Shown here piece after piece: positions 36,994-47,567 of a DNA stretch of 64,000 bases. How positions within the stretch are numbered: position 1 is the first letter of the stretch; every line of letters starts with the position of its first letter. Under the pieces are notes generated by a model, which made no database searches, was not told where the DNA came from, and saw nothing but the letters and a program-made list of their open reading frames with translations. Source of the DNA: Entonaema liquescens (lineage: Eukaryota; Ascomycota; Sordariomycetes; Xylariales; Xylariaceae); contig CADCSX010000001.1 in the NCBI GenBank assembly GCA_902805475.1, positions 1,116,001 to 1,180,000 of the forward strand. The letters are read 5' to 3'. A program made the translations under genes and the position numbers.

Positions 36994-39807
36994 CTACTCC
37001 AGATTTGGAAGATCCCATCCGTCCATAGAAGATGATAAGTTATTAAGGCCCTCAAAGTTGAAATCCATGGGGGCAAGAGAACGACCAGCGTTGTTGGTAG
37101 GCGGATTCGAAGTGAATATGAACATTGACTGATCCGGTATATTTGAGCCGGATGGCCCATTCCCCATATTCCAAGTATCGAACCCAGATTGCCAGTTCAC
37201 GCCGTCTTTAAGATACCAGTCTTGTCCATCAACTGCGTATATAGAATTGGGAGCTTGGTTTCGCCTTGTGTTTTGAGATGCTTGATTAGTGTCGGTAGCA
37301 TTTTGAATTCGAGGGAAATTCTGTGGATAATTAAGGATATTCTGTGTGGTCGGAGGCTGGCGCCATTCTGGACTACCTAACCCATCTGCGTCTAAGGGTA
37401 CCGAATTACCCATGATAACCACACTGTCTAACATTGGTCGAGGGATTTGTGAGTCAAGTTGAAAGCTAGGCGGTGATGAAGCTAAGTTCTGTATTATTTC
37501 GGGTGGGACGTTTGATGACGGGCCCGCTACTGGAGACGGCACCGAAGTAGGAGGAGTGTTGTGACTGGCGGGGCTGTGCTCAATTTTCGCCGGCGGTGAC
37601 ATCCCAGCAGCCGGCGGCGACGGAGATATGGTCATGTGTGAACGAGGTGAAGGTACATCTGATGTTTTGAATGTACCCCATCTTTCGTCTGTACGCTGCA
37701 GAACATGAGAGGCCTCTTCGGGCAGCTCAACATTCCACTTACGAGCGAGAACACTAATTATGCTGAGCGTTCTTCGCCCACAGAGCCAATCTTCCGCAAT
37801 TTCTTCTAGATGTTTTACGCCGTGAATAATATCCCTCCTTGCGGTTTTCTCTGGGAGATTGAGTATATGAATAGTGCAAGCTGAATGTAGCATATACACT
37901 GCAATGTTGCAGATCTGGCGTAAGTTGTACAACTTCTTATACAGTCTCATCAGCTTGGAGATAGCACCCGCGTTTGCGGTGCATATTCTCCGGGGAGATA
38001 CATGGGGAGGCAAAGGAGACGTAGCTGGGGAGTATTTGAGAAAAGGGCGGAAGAGGTGGATATATTGAAGGTGGAAGAACATGCTAAATTTCGGTTAATC
38101 GTGATAATTTGACTATGTTGATAGAGAACTTACTGCATCAAGATGACGTTGGGCAGTTGACCCTCCTTAGGTTCAAGTTCCTTAGGCAATTCCTTTCGCC
38201 AATCCTCAAGACGTCGGTGTAGCTCACTTAGCTTTTTGAGTTCAACCGACTTGCCACTCGACCGTCCTATGTGATTTGGATGATAAAAGAATAAGAGCAG
38301 GTCGCTACTAATTTCACACAATTTAGATAGTTGTAGACCGATAGTGCGGGTCCGCGACGGCTGCTTCGTTGACTCGTCAAAACCAGAGTCGGTATACGGA
38401 CACCACGGTTCGGCGTCCTCGTCTGGGAAAACGTCATATTTGGGAACGCTGTAGGAACTTTTTGGTAGTTGAGGAAGCCGTCCTAAGTAATTCGACCAGC
38501 ACTTATCGAATAAGAAGCAACCCCAGAAAGTGACTCTCCGCGCATCTATCTCCTGTTCATCTAGGTTCTCGTTATCGCTCTTAATTCCGCCGATATCTAG
38601 GTTTAGCCCTAAATCTTGTGCCATCCTGAAGCTCATCCCGCTATATACCCAACCCTTCGCTTCTCGGCCACAGCCCGCCTCCCGGACGGACATAAGAGCT
38701 AAGGCCTGGACCGTTGTCAATCGGGGTTTCTCATACTCATCATTGTCAACAATTAGCCTCTTGGCCTCGGCGAAGAAATGATCTCCTTTAGTCCAGCTGT
38801 CTCCGTTTGTGCCGAACGCGCAGGCGGCATCAGTAAAGTGACATCCCAGCGCAAGCATTGCATTTACTAATAAAGGTGAGCAATATGCAATCTTATTCGG
38901 CAAGATATTAGATTTCCCCCTTAAAAAGTCGCGATAGAATAGAGTCCGTGATAGTGTAGTAAAGTACGGATAATGCCAGTTGAAGTACATATCGAGAAGA
39001 TGTTTGACAACCTCCCGATCTTTCGTCACGTCGGACCAGCTGGTTATAGGATCTATATCGGATGTGCCAATGGCATTTCGAGACTCGTATTCCGGATTAG
39101 GTGCCCCGTGTATATCCCAGTGTATTAGGTGGGATGTACCACCGATAAAGCGCGTCGAACCGTTCTCCAGCCGTAGTTCCCCATCTTTCGGGCAAGGTCT
39201 CTTTCACCCTCAACAGGCATATCGGTAGTATAGTCATTTTCTATCTGATCTTCATCTTCAATTCCTACACTACCGAACTCTTCTTGTTTGAGGATTGACT
39301 CGGCTACGGCGTCTAAGCTATCGCAGGTTCGTATTCTCTTAACAACGTCGGGAACATCGTCTTCGTCCGCGTTAAGGATAGCCTCGATCAGTATTTGGAG
39401 AGTAGAATTCCGCGCCTTCATACTGTCGATCTTCTCTCTATAAACTCCTTTTCGGCGATGATCCGAGTTGGGGTCGTATACACACTCGGTACCGTATACG
39501 CTTGCGCACGCGGCGCAACTGGGGAGTGCACCGTCGCATTTCGACTTCCGGCGGCGACAGGCTATGCATGCGCTGGAGAAAACAAGACGCCAAGGTCAAT
39601 TAAATCTTACCAATGAAGCGGTAACGAGAAGGAAGATCGGGGTATCACGTACGTGCTGACGCATCGGCGTTTTTGACTGGACGAGTCCCCGCCCCTCCTG
39701 GATTTCTTCTTGGCCGGGGGGTGAGAGGAGTCAGTGGGAGGATGGCCGGAAGACAAAGCCACCTGTGGTCGTAAACCCGATAGATCGGGTCCGTCCATAA
39801 TATACAA
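36994..39807 (-). CDS. Zn2Cys6 transcription factor, NirA/NIT4-like, one apparent frameshift
   Basis: Exons, high to low: 39807-39653, 39572-38134, 38083-36994; about 894 aa. The start may be at 39807 or at the MDGPDLSG methionine (39798). The first intron (80 nt) interrupts the zinc cluster region, joining KRRCVST to ACIACRRRKSKCDGALPSC. The cluster cysteines are all present at about residues 50-80, followed by a linker and a dimerisation helix (KARNSTLQILIEAILN, RIRTCDSLDAVAESIL). The middle homology domain contains FIGGTSHL, MYFNWHYPYFTTL and RRVTFWGCFLFDKCWS. The last intron (50 nt) joins VILM to HMFFHLQYIHLFRPF. The C-terminal 250 residues are Pro/Ser/Asn-rich, a likely activation region. 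A missing base in a GGGG run near 39170 is needed to pass from ARKMG to ELRLENGSTRF. Targets are unknown; NirA/NIT4 (nitrate assimilation) is the closest name by general layout only. Confidence 0.85.
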
Positions 39808-41844
39808 GTCTCACAGCAGCGAGCTAGATTAGTTTAAACAATAGTATCAGGGTATCAGAGAGAGGTTGGCGTTAAAAGAGAAACGTAATGGAAAGGACGC
39901 AGTTTTCAGGGCACATGCAAGCTAAGACTGATAGGCAAGGGTGTGACAACGATAATCTTTGATAATATTTCCGGGGGAGGATGTGCTAAAATGGCGGCGC
40001 CTTATCCGGCAGTTTGGGTCGATTGAGTAAAGTAACCAATAGGTGTCGACGGATCTGAACGGATCTCAACGCTGGTGCCGGTCCAGAATGGTTCTTGGTT
40101 TTTTAAAAATAAGTATACGCGAAGAGAGATTTCCCCTCTTATTCTCCAAGTATTAATAGATATTTTCTCGAGTAATATTCCTCGCGTAATAATCCTCGCT
40201 GTTAATTCTTAATGGTAAAATAGTAAGAGAACGATAATGGCGTCGCGGCCATTGGCCCGTGGAGGGCTCGGCGGGGGCGAACGCTTACGGCAATTCGGAT
40301 ACAAGATAACAAGCTGGACTCAAAGTGTTTTCAGATTCGTAGATGAGATCATAAAATAGTGATTAGGTATAGTGAGATTATGGCGTACGCTCGTCACCCA
40401 AAAAAGCAAGTACACGACGCAGAAGATCAGCAATTAGAACGAATAAGAATCATCGGCAGCAGGCAGGAAGTTCAGAAGCAGATAAGAAGATGAAAGATAA
40501 GTCGCGCATAGCGTATTATGTAATCTATTGATTGACGAATAGGATCGCAAAACAAACCATACGCTAATCTACTAGCGTTTCCGCTCTGACGGCTTCCCGC
40601 TCTTACCTACAGTAGATGGTAGATGCGTGCATTGTGAACCTCCACATACAGTTTACCTAAATCGGGATTCGGGAATATATATTGTAGGTCGGGTACTGCA
40701 CCAGATTATCGAAGAAGACACTGTAAGATACCTCAGGAGAAACATAGGTATACTGTTAAGTAGTAATGTAGTTAATGCATATTTTATGCAAAGGGATGGC
40801 CTGTCTCATTTAGTCTTGACCATTCTGGCTGGCTATTTCGTCATCCGTCCTTCCGGAAAAGAATCTCTTAATCCATTTAACCACATATACAAAAGACTAA
40901 CGAGTTAGAAATTTGAAAAGAGAAATACACCACAAGCATTTTATATAAATATAGAATATAGAATGGCCAGCGTTTGAAATATCCACACGTCGTAAATACT
41001 CGTTATTATATATATTATTCCTCCTATAAGAATCAGTTCCAAATAACTTTCTTTGCCTTCCTAAAGAGTTATAGCATTTTAAATGCCAAGATGTTACACC
41101 AAGTCTATTGAATCCTACGTCTGAACGATGCAATGCTCAAGAGCTAGGTCCCCCATGATTTCCCCCCTGTAACCAGGATATGAACCATTATGGTTGTCGC
41201 CGCGGTTGAGGCGAAGACGGCGGAAGTCTGGTACGACGGTTACGTACGTATCTCCCTATTTTAGTAGTTTGCTACGTTGAAATATCATATCATCAACATA
41301 TGTTCATTAACGATGTCGGATATGATACAAAGGCGTCGAACACTAGAGTTTCCGGCGATTCCGAGGTTTTATCTGTGTTAGGTATAGGATATATGAATGT
41401 CCATTCCAATCCCAAGTGAATTTGATATAAAAAGCCGAACGCGCCGAGAGGAGAAACCCAAGTGTAGAAATTGTAATTGGTATAAGTACGCAGATGTTGT
41501 ACAAGCTTACCTACCACGATACTTCAAAACAAATTATAATATTTGTAGCGAAATATGAACTAACAAACCGATATCCAACTATAAGCATCATCCTTGAAAC
41601 TAAAGCCACGCAAACAACACCGCTTTTACATACGAAGACGGCCTTATTAGCTATTACCTGAAGAGTTTTCGCAATCAAGGCCAGTCCGAAGTCATATGTG
41701 AAAGCATAAATCTGCTTGTGGGACGATTGCTCAACGCTGGTATGAAGCTTGATACAAACATTAGTTGATAGCTCTTGGTTGGATTTCTTAAGTTGAATAC
41801 CTTAGCGGCTTAGGTAGGTACCTACGATTTGCATTGAAAGACTA
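39808..41844. other. Intergenic, no gene seen
   Basis: Upstream of the NirA-like gene. The part near 40000-40400 is A-rich with short runs. Open frames at 40627-40908 (+), 40897-41133 (-) and 41293-41517 (-) have atypical, Ile/Tyr-rich content and no domain; they are considered chance frames. Confidence 0.5.
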
Positions 41845-42205
41845 CAGTAAAACCTTGTTATAACAAATTGAAAAAAACAGAGGTCTAAATTCGTTGTAAC
41901 GAGGGTTCGTTGAGAAGTAGGTGGCGCACAGACCAATTTCTTACCTAAAATTGTAAAGTTCATGATAAAGTCTTAAGCTCGAGCCAATTTTGTAGCGAGC
42001 TAGCCTAAAGTGGCTTAGTGGCTCTCCAAATTTGGCTTAACTCGACTTTTTTATAACGAATTTGGTGGTGACTAAGCACCAAGTCCAACGAATTTCGTTA
42101 TTTGAAAAATTCGTTAAATCCTATATAATTCTTCCAGTTTTTCAAAAATTTTCGCTGTAGCGAGGTTTCGCTATATAGTAGATTCGTTATAACAAGGTTT
42201 TACTG
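41845..42205. mobile_element. MITE of the Tc1-mariner/pogo (Fot1) type, 361 bp
   Basis: Starts CAGTAAAACCTTGTTATAAC and ends with its exact inverse, giving about 20-24 bp of TIR with one transition beyond. It is flanked by TA on both sides (41843-41844 and 42206-42207), the target duplication of this superfamily. The interior carries several further copies of TTCGTTATAACGAA-like words in both orientations and no open frame, so it is non-autonomous. Its parent transposase is not in the window. Confidence 0.9.
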
Positions 42206-42873
42206 TACCTAGTTATTCCCATAGGTGCAAAGTGCGGGGCATGTCTTTTGTAAGGTTAGTGAGGATTTAGCACCAAATCCTCCCTTAAGTCACTATTAAC
42301 TGTCCATGGCCTAAATCGGTAGTGGTACCGGAACATTCCGATAAGTTATAAGTTATTCGGAATTAAATTGAATTATTATTGACATGGCCAGTCCATGTAA
42401 GATAAACAAAGAAATACCAAGGCATTAATTAATACAAATGAAGCCTGTAAACTAACCTATTAAAAACATTGCCGCATCATCGGTTTCCAGCGAATCCCAT
42501 GGGATCGATAGTATTGGCTGGGGATTCGTCAATGTACGGTTTGGTTTGCCTCAGTGGAGTTTTGACTTACAATTACTGCGCCGTAACTGAGAAGCCCTCG
42601 TGGATTATGTTCCTTAACCTGCTACACGTGGTTTAGGTAGCCAAGGCAAGTACAAGGAGGTGCGATGTTGCAATATGGACGAGGTTCTAGAAGGCTGTCG
42701 CAACCGGAACTCCTAATGGCCGAAGCTGAAATATAAATATGGGAGAAGGGAAACAGCAACCTCAAACCAGCTACGATCAACCTTTAGCAGTTGCGACTTC
42801 TCACTCTCAACGTTTTCCAAAGTTCATCTCTTAAAGTTCAAATCACTCGTCGTACCGGTTCTTCCAAGCCACC
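42206..42873. promoter_or_regulatory. Promoter of the secreted-protein gene
   Basis: A TATA-like ATATAAATAT at 42731-42740 lies about 135 bp ahead of the ATG. A C/T-rich leader and a good start context (GCCACCATG) follow. Nothing else is recognisable between the MITE and this promoter. Confidence 0.5.
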
Positions 42874-43725
42874 ATGCGCAAGAATATTCTCCTTCTCTCT
42901 GCCTTTGCTCTTCGGGCTGCCGCCTTGAATGAGACAATCTCCGGCTACAAATACTTCCTATCCGGACCCAAATCAGATCAACCCAAGAGCGAGTATGAAC
43001 ATGCTGCGGCAGAGGTGGCCCTGTCTTTAGTTCAGGCGCGTCTAACCGATGAGCCTGTTCCTGAACTCCCAGAGGACAAGGTCGCTGCCATTCTGAAGCT
43101 GAAGCAAAGCCTCGGGACTGAGAAACTGAAGGTGCTTCTAGCCCCTGATCAAGACGAAGCCGACAAGTTCTGGCATGACGTTATAGACAGGTCAGGTGAC
43201 GGATGGGTACCCGTTGATGCGCATGGAGTTGTTTTCCTGCCCAATGTTTCGTTTGCACAATTCGCGACTTGGTACGCATCGCCGTTCGCAGACGCTGCCA
43301 ACCTGGCAGCCAACCCCGAGCACTACTCAAAGGAGACCGTGACAACTCCTACTGGCCTTTCATCCAAGATCCTCGAAGGCTGGGGAGGTGTGACTACCAA
43401 CTTCACCATTCCCAGCTTTGCCGCGCCGGACCTAGCCAAACACCCATTCTTACGGACATTGCCCGAGTTCCCCGTTCAACAGGCCGGCGACAAGGTCCTA
43501 CGTGACGGAACCACGTTTGGTGTTCTACACATCTCTCTGCGCCCGGTGAAGGGTGCGGATTACGGCCAGCCGATTGATGGCTTCGAGATCTTCTCGACTG
43601 TGTGGTACCAGGACGGTGCTGAGGACGACCACTTGGAGCAGGAGCGCCGCCACATGATCAACGAGATTGTCAACTTGACCCTCCAGGCCCAGAAGGATAT
43701 CGAGAGCGGCAAGCTCGCTGCTTAA
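42874..43725 (+). CDS. Secreted protein of unknown function, 283 aa
   Basis: Intronless. The ATG sits in a GCCACCATG context. A signal peptide (MRKNILLLSAFALRAAA, cleavage near residue 17-18) precedes a mature part with several Asn-glycosylation sequons (NET, NVS, NFT, NLT). There are no Cys pairs, so it is not a typical small cysteine-rich effector. Codon use is biased to C-ending codons in the body, suggesting good expression. Segments such as GWGGVTTNFTIPSF and DGFEIFSTVWYQDGAEDDHLEQERRHM look like a conserved fold, but I do not recognise the family. It stands alone; the next gene on the same strand is more than 2 kb away. Confidence 0.85.
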   Translation: MRKNILLLSAFALRAAALNETISGYKYFLSGPKSDQPKSEYEHAAAEVALSLVQARLTDEPVPELPEDKVAAILKLKQSLGTEKLKVLLAPDQDEADKFWHDVIDRSGDGWVPVDAHGVVFLPNVSFAQFATWYASPFADAANLAANPEHYSKETVTTPTGLSSKILEGWGGVTTNFTIPSFAAPDLAKHPFLRTLPEFPVQQAGDKVLRDGTTFGVLHISLRPVKGADYGQPIDGFEIFSTVWYQDGAEDDHLEQERRHMINEIVNLTLQAQKDIESGKLAA

Positions 43726-44856
43726 TTGGACAGAGAAGCCTTTGAGCGATGTGTATATATATCTCTTACCAATTTAAGGAAGGAACAAAAGTTGATACCT
43801 AGATGGGATGTCCCAGGGCTCAAAATGAAGATTCAAAAAGATCTGTTAAACTTAGTGTTAATATGAAAGAAATTCTGAAATGTTCAAGCTAAGGCGCGAT
43901 GTTATTATCATCATAGCTGGTGTTCATTGAAATGGGCTAGCCTTACATAACCTGGATTAAGTGCTTATTGCTACCAGGAAAGTTTTACCACTCTCAAACT
44001 AACTACATGATAATCAGGGGGCTAGGGTTCGAGATTTTACAACCTTATAGCCACTTCTATCTTACGTATTCAGTTTCGTCAAGCCTACAAGTTATAAGAG
44101 ATGGTAGTAACTCATTCAAGTCAAATAAAACTTATTCAGCGTAGCTAGAGAGAAAACTAGCAAACAAGAAGCATAACTCAGACAAGCAACACATTCATAT
44201 ATTTTCTTTTTAACTGTGCTATTTATTTCCTATGGGTATATGTTATCTCCGAAGGAGCATTCCCAACTTTCAATAATAGGTAGATATCAATGATAGAGAG
44301 CTAGAGGCGAAATATAGTATTCCACATTCGTTCGTTTACCGCATCATAGCTACTCTGTTGACCCCACACGAGGTCCTTGGGGCATGCAAGGATTGGGCGG
44401 GGCTGTAATATGGTATCTAAATATTTGCATGGCTGATGAAGTATAAAGTATAGAAGTGAGGTGATAGTGTTGAGCAAGATCTTATATACGGTCGTACATG
44501 TGCACAATCTGATAGATAATTGCGCAGCTAGAAGGGGTATCTAAACCGATTTAATTATCGTGTTAAGGCGCCTCGGCTTGGCTTGATGATTTTACCTCGG
44601 CTTATTTCCAGCGCAGCTCTCTTTAGTTATCTTACCTCTCATTTTATGCTTCGTTGGGACTGATAATCGATGTTTGAAACCCAAAATTCTTAATCAATGT
44701 TATTTGTTGCCGCATATACGTCATCAAGGGTTTATGCCAGGATAGGTCCTTTCTGGTAGAATTGTGTACCTTGTTTTGTTTTTTAAGAGGTTGCCCCTCC
44801 TCATCTGGTCTTACCTAGGTGGAAGTTATAGGTTTTACAAGAATCCCATTCGTTGA
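43726..44856. other. Intergenic, no gene seen
   Basis: 3' flank of the secreted-protein gene, A/T-leaning, with no domain-bearing frame and no repeat of note. Confidence 0.5.
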
Positions 44857-45222
44857 TTAATCGAATATGGCGTATTCCGCCGCTTTTGCTCAGGCTCTCC
44901 TCAGCCCTATACCAGGAGACATCCTGTTTATCGCTGCGTGTTTTACTACCTTGCCCCGGAAGCCGTCGCTACGCATCTTGACTGCTTCTCATTGTACTGT
45001 CGCGAATGCAAATATAGACAGACTTCTCATCATCGAGCATTTTTTGGCGCCTGAGCGTAGTATTGAGGCTTGCTGGTCGCCGTTCCGCATATGTACCAGG
45101 ATATCTAGTTTCAGTGCTTTTGCGTATCCTCTCAGCTTGGGAATACCGTGAGGATTATGCTTCACATATTGTAAAAAGGGTTCAAGGCCAAGGCTCCTGG
45201 AACTCAGCTTAAATGCTTTTCT
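44857..45222 (-). pseudogene. Possible degenerate coding fragment with C-to-T stops
   Basis: On the minus strand one frame reads as a protein-like segment (LEPFLQYVKHNPHGIPKLRG, then DILVHMRNGDQQASILRSGA). It is interrupted by TGA at 44989-44991, continues in the same frame (KMRSDGFRGKVVKHAAINRM), and is interrupted by a second TGA before a final TAA at 44857-44859. Both internal TGAs could come from CGA (Arg) by C-to-T change, as RIP does. I do not recognise the family. An antisense ATG frame (44867-45151, +) covers the same bases and could be the real one, but it looks less protein-like. Confidence 0.3.
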
Positions 45223-45967
45223 TAGTGTAAGTAGTAGAATTAAAACTCAGTATACTGGTAGACGGAAACAGTAACTCGGGATTCTGGTAATTGGTAGTAG
45301 AAGTTTACGTATGAAGTTGATCAGATTTTAGCTTCGACCTAAATCCCTGAGCCGGTTCGCTGGATAAGCTCTAGCTACCTGAGGCAGGCGGTGAATACTG
45401 CATTAGCTCCTCAATATATCGATATAATTACAGCGTGAAATATCCCATGCAAGATGCCGCTTTGTGGGGGTCACATATGCCATATGCCGAGCGTTTCTAA
45501 CTCTTTAAGCCAATTAAAAATCGGGATGAATATCCATTAGGGTACTTAGTACCTCTCTTATTTGATATAGTATACCGAATTAGCAGGGTTGTGGACATTT
45601 TCGATATTCTGCCAGTCTCGTGCGTCACTCACTTATTCAGTGGCAGGTGCCACAGGTTTTTTTGCTGCTTTCCGAAGTGCCTCGGTCTGTCCGGTCTTGA
45701 AACTGGATAATATTTTCGATTCCTCGCTGTCACATGAGTCTGTAAGACATCATTTTCGTCGTTACACCTTTACCGAGCTACTATTTAAAAAGATTCCATG
45801 CGCTTCTGAACTTATAAAGTTCCTTCAATTTCACGTCCTGTATGAAAACACTCTATCTGTTGAGATACCCATTTGCTTCCTCCTTCAGATTCCCCGTCCA
45901 CGCTCGAGTCTCACAGAAATCATTCCTCCTGTATAATTCTAGTAGACGCTTCTCACACTTTTCCACC
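45223..45967. other. Upstream region of the glycerol-3-phosphate dehydrogenase gene
   Basis: No gene seen. T/C-rich tracts lie in the last 150 bp before the start, as in many fungal housekeeping promoters. The frame at 45589-45936 (+) has no recognisable content. Confidence 0.45.
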
Positions 45968-47298
45968 ATGGCTCCGGGACTCTTAGGCGCAAACGGCACC
46001 AGAAAGCACAAGGTGACTGTGATTGGTTCTGGAAATTGGTAGGTCTACCCTGTAGTTCGCTCTCTCGAACTACATGATTGCTAATTATAACGTGAAAAGG
46101 GGTTCGACAATTTCCAAAATCGTCTCTCAGAACACGAAAGAACACCCCGATTTATTCGAAGAGGAAGTTCAGATGTGGGTGTATGAAGAGGAGGTAGAGT
46201 ACGAAGGAAAAACGCAAAAGCTTACGTCCGTTATCAACACCCACCACGAGAATATCAAATATCTTCCAAACATTAAGCTCCCCACGAACCTCGTTGCGAA
46301 CCCTTCTCTCGAGGATGCCGTCAAAAACTCGTCTATTCTAATCTTTAACCTGCCCCACCAATTCATCCACAGGATCTGTGGACAGCTCAAGGGGAAAATC
46401 TTACCGTTCGCCCGGGGAATATCCTGCATTAAGGGTGTTAATGTCACGGATGAGGGCGTGTCGCTATTCTCGGAGTGGATTGGTGAGGGCCTCGGGATTT
46501 ACTGCGGCGCCCTGTCTGGTGCGAACATCGCATCTGAAATCGCGGCCGAGAAGTGGTCCGAAACTACAATTGCATACGACCCGCCGCCTATGGACAACTC
46601 GCGCAACCCGTCCCGAAATGCGACGCCTCGTTCAGCAACCCCAAACCGCAACTCGCCACTCGCGTCCGCTGACGAGCTCAGCATCACACCTCTAGCCGAT
46701 ACGCAGCACAGGGACGTTCGGGGTAGAATCAGCAAGACTAAGCTGACTCCAGTCCCGCCCGAGTACCCCCCGCTAGATCACGACACGTTCAAGACGCTCT
46801 TCCACCGCCCCTATTTCCACGTACGCATGGTTTCGGATGTCGCAGGTGTCTCGCTCGGTGGAGCGCTGAAGAACATCGTCGCTTTAGCCGCGGGTTTCGT
46901 CGACGGCCGCGGCTGGGGTGACAACGCTAAGGCGGCTATCATGCGCGTGGGACTGCTCGAGATGGTTAAGTTCGGCCACGAATTTTTGGCGAAACTATCT
47001 CCACCGGCACGTTTACCGAAGAGAGTGCCGGTGTAGCGGACTTGATTACGAGTTGTAGTGGTGGTCGAAACTTCCGCTGTGCCAAGAAAGCCGTCGAAAA
47101 AGGCATCTCCGTTCAGGAAGTCGAGCAGACGGAGCTCAACGGTCAAAGTTACAGGGTACCAGCACGGCCGCCGAGGTTAACTCGTTCTTGAGGCAGCGCG
47201 GTCTCGAGCAGGACTACCCCTTATTTACGGCTGTTCATAACATTCTCGAGGGACGGAATACTGTTGACGACATCCCCGACCTTGTCGCGAGAACTTAG
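45968..47298 (+). CDS. Glycerol-3-phosphate dehydrogenase [NAD+], two apparent 1-base frameshifts
   Basis: Cytosolic enzyme reducing dihydroxyacetone phosphate to glycerol 3-phosphate with NADH, for glycerol/osmolyte and lipid synthesis. Exons 45968-46038 and 46100-47298; the intron (61 nt, GTAGGT...AAAAG) splits the Trp of the dinucleotide-binding motif GSGNWGSTISKIV. Visible: LFNLPHQFIHRICGQLKGK, YCGALSGANIASEIAAEKWSE, and the substrate-binding lysine region GGALKNIVALAAGFVDG. A Ser/Pro/Asn-rich insert of about 60 residues (DPPPMDNSRNPSRNATPRS onward) is usual in filamentous fungi. The frame breaks at T5 (46983-46987), where FGHEFF-GETISTGTFTEES is expected, and again at A3 (47145-47147), where NGQKLQGTSTAAEVNSF is expected. 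The C-terminus (ILEGRNTVDDIPDLVART, stop at 47296) is then intact. Both breaks look like homopolymer undercalls in a working gene. Confidence 0.93.
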
Positions 47299-47567
47299 AT
47301 ATATACGATGCGAGCATGGCCGAAGTAGATTATAAGGCAACGTAGCTAGTTGCTAATAGAACGATAATATGAACTGGTGGGAAAAGAGTAACGGACAGTG
47401 TTTGGGATAAGAGGCGATGGTCAATTGGTTAGGCTGCATTATTCACCATTGGTTGCGGTAGAAATAGGCTAGAAGGACATTTTTCAGCATGATATCCCAA
47501 GACATTATTGGATTCGTCATATCAAATTGATTGCCCACCCTTCCGTAATGTAACACTGCCGCTTATG

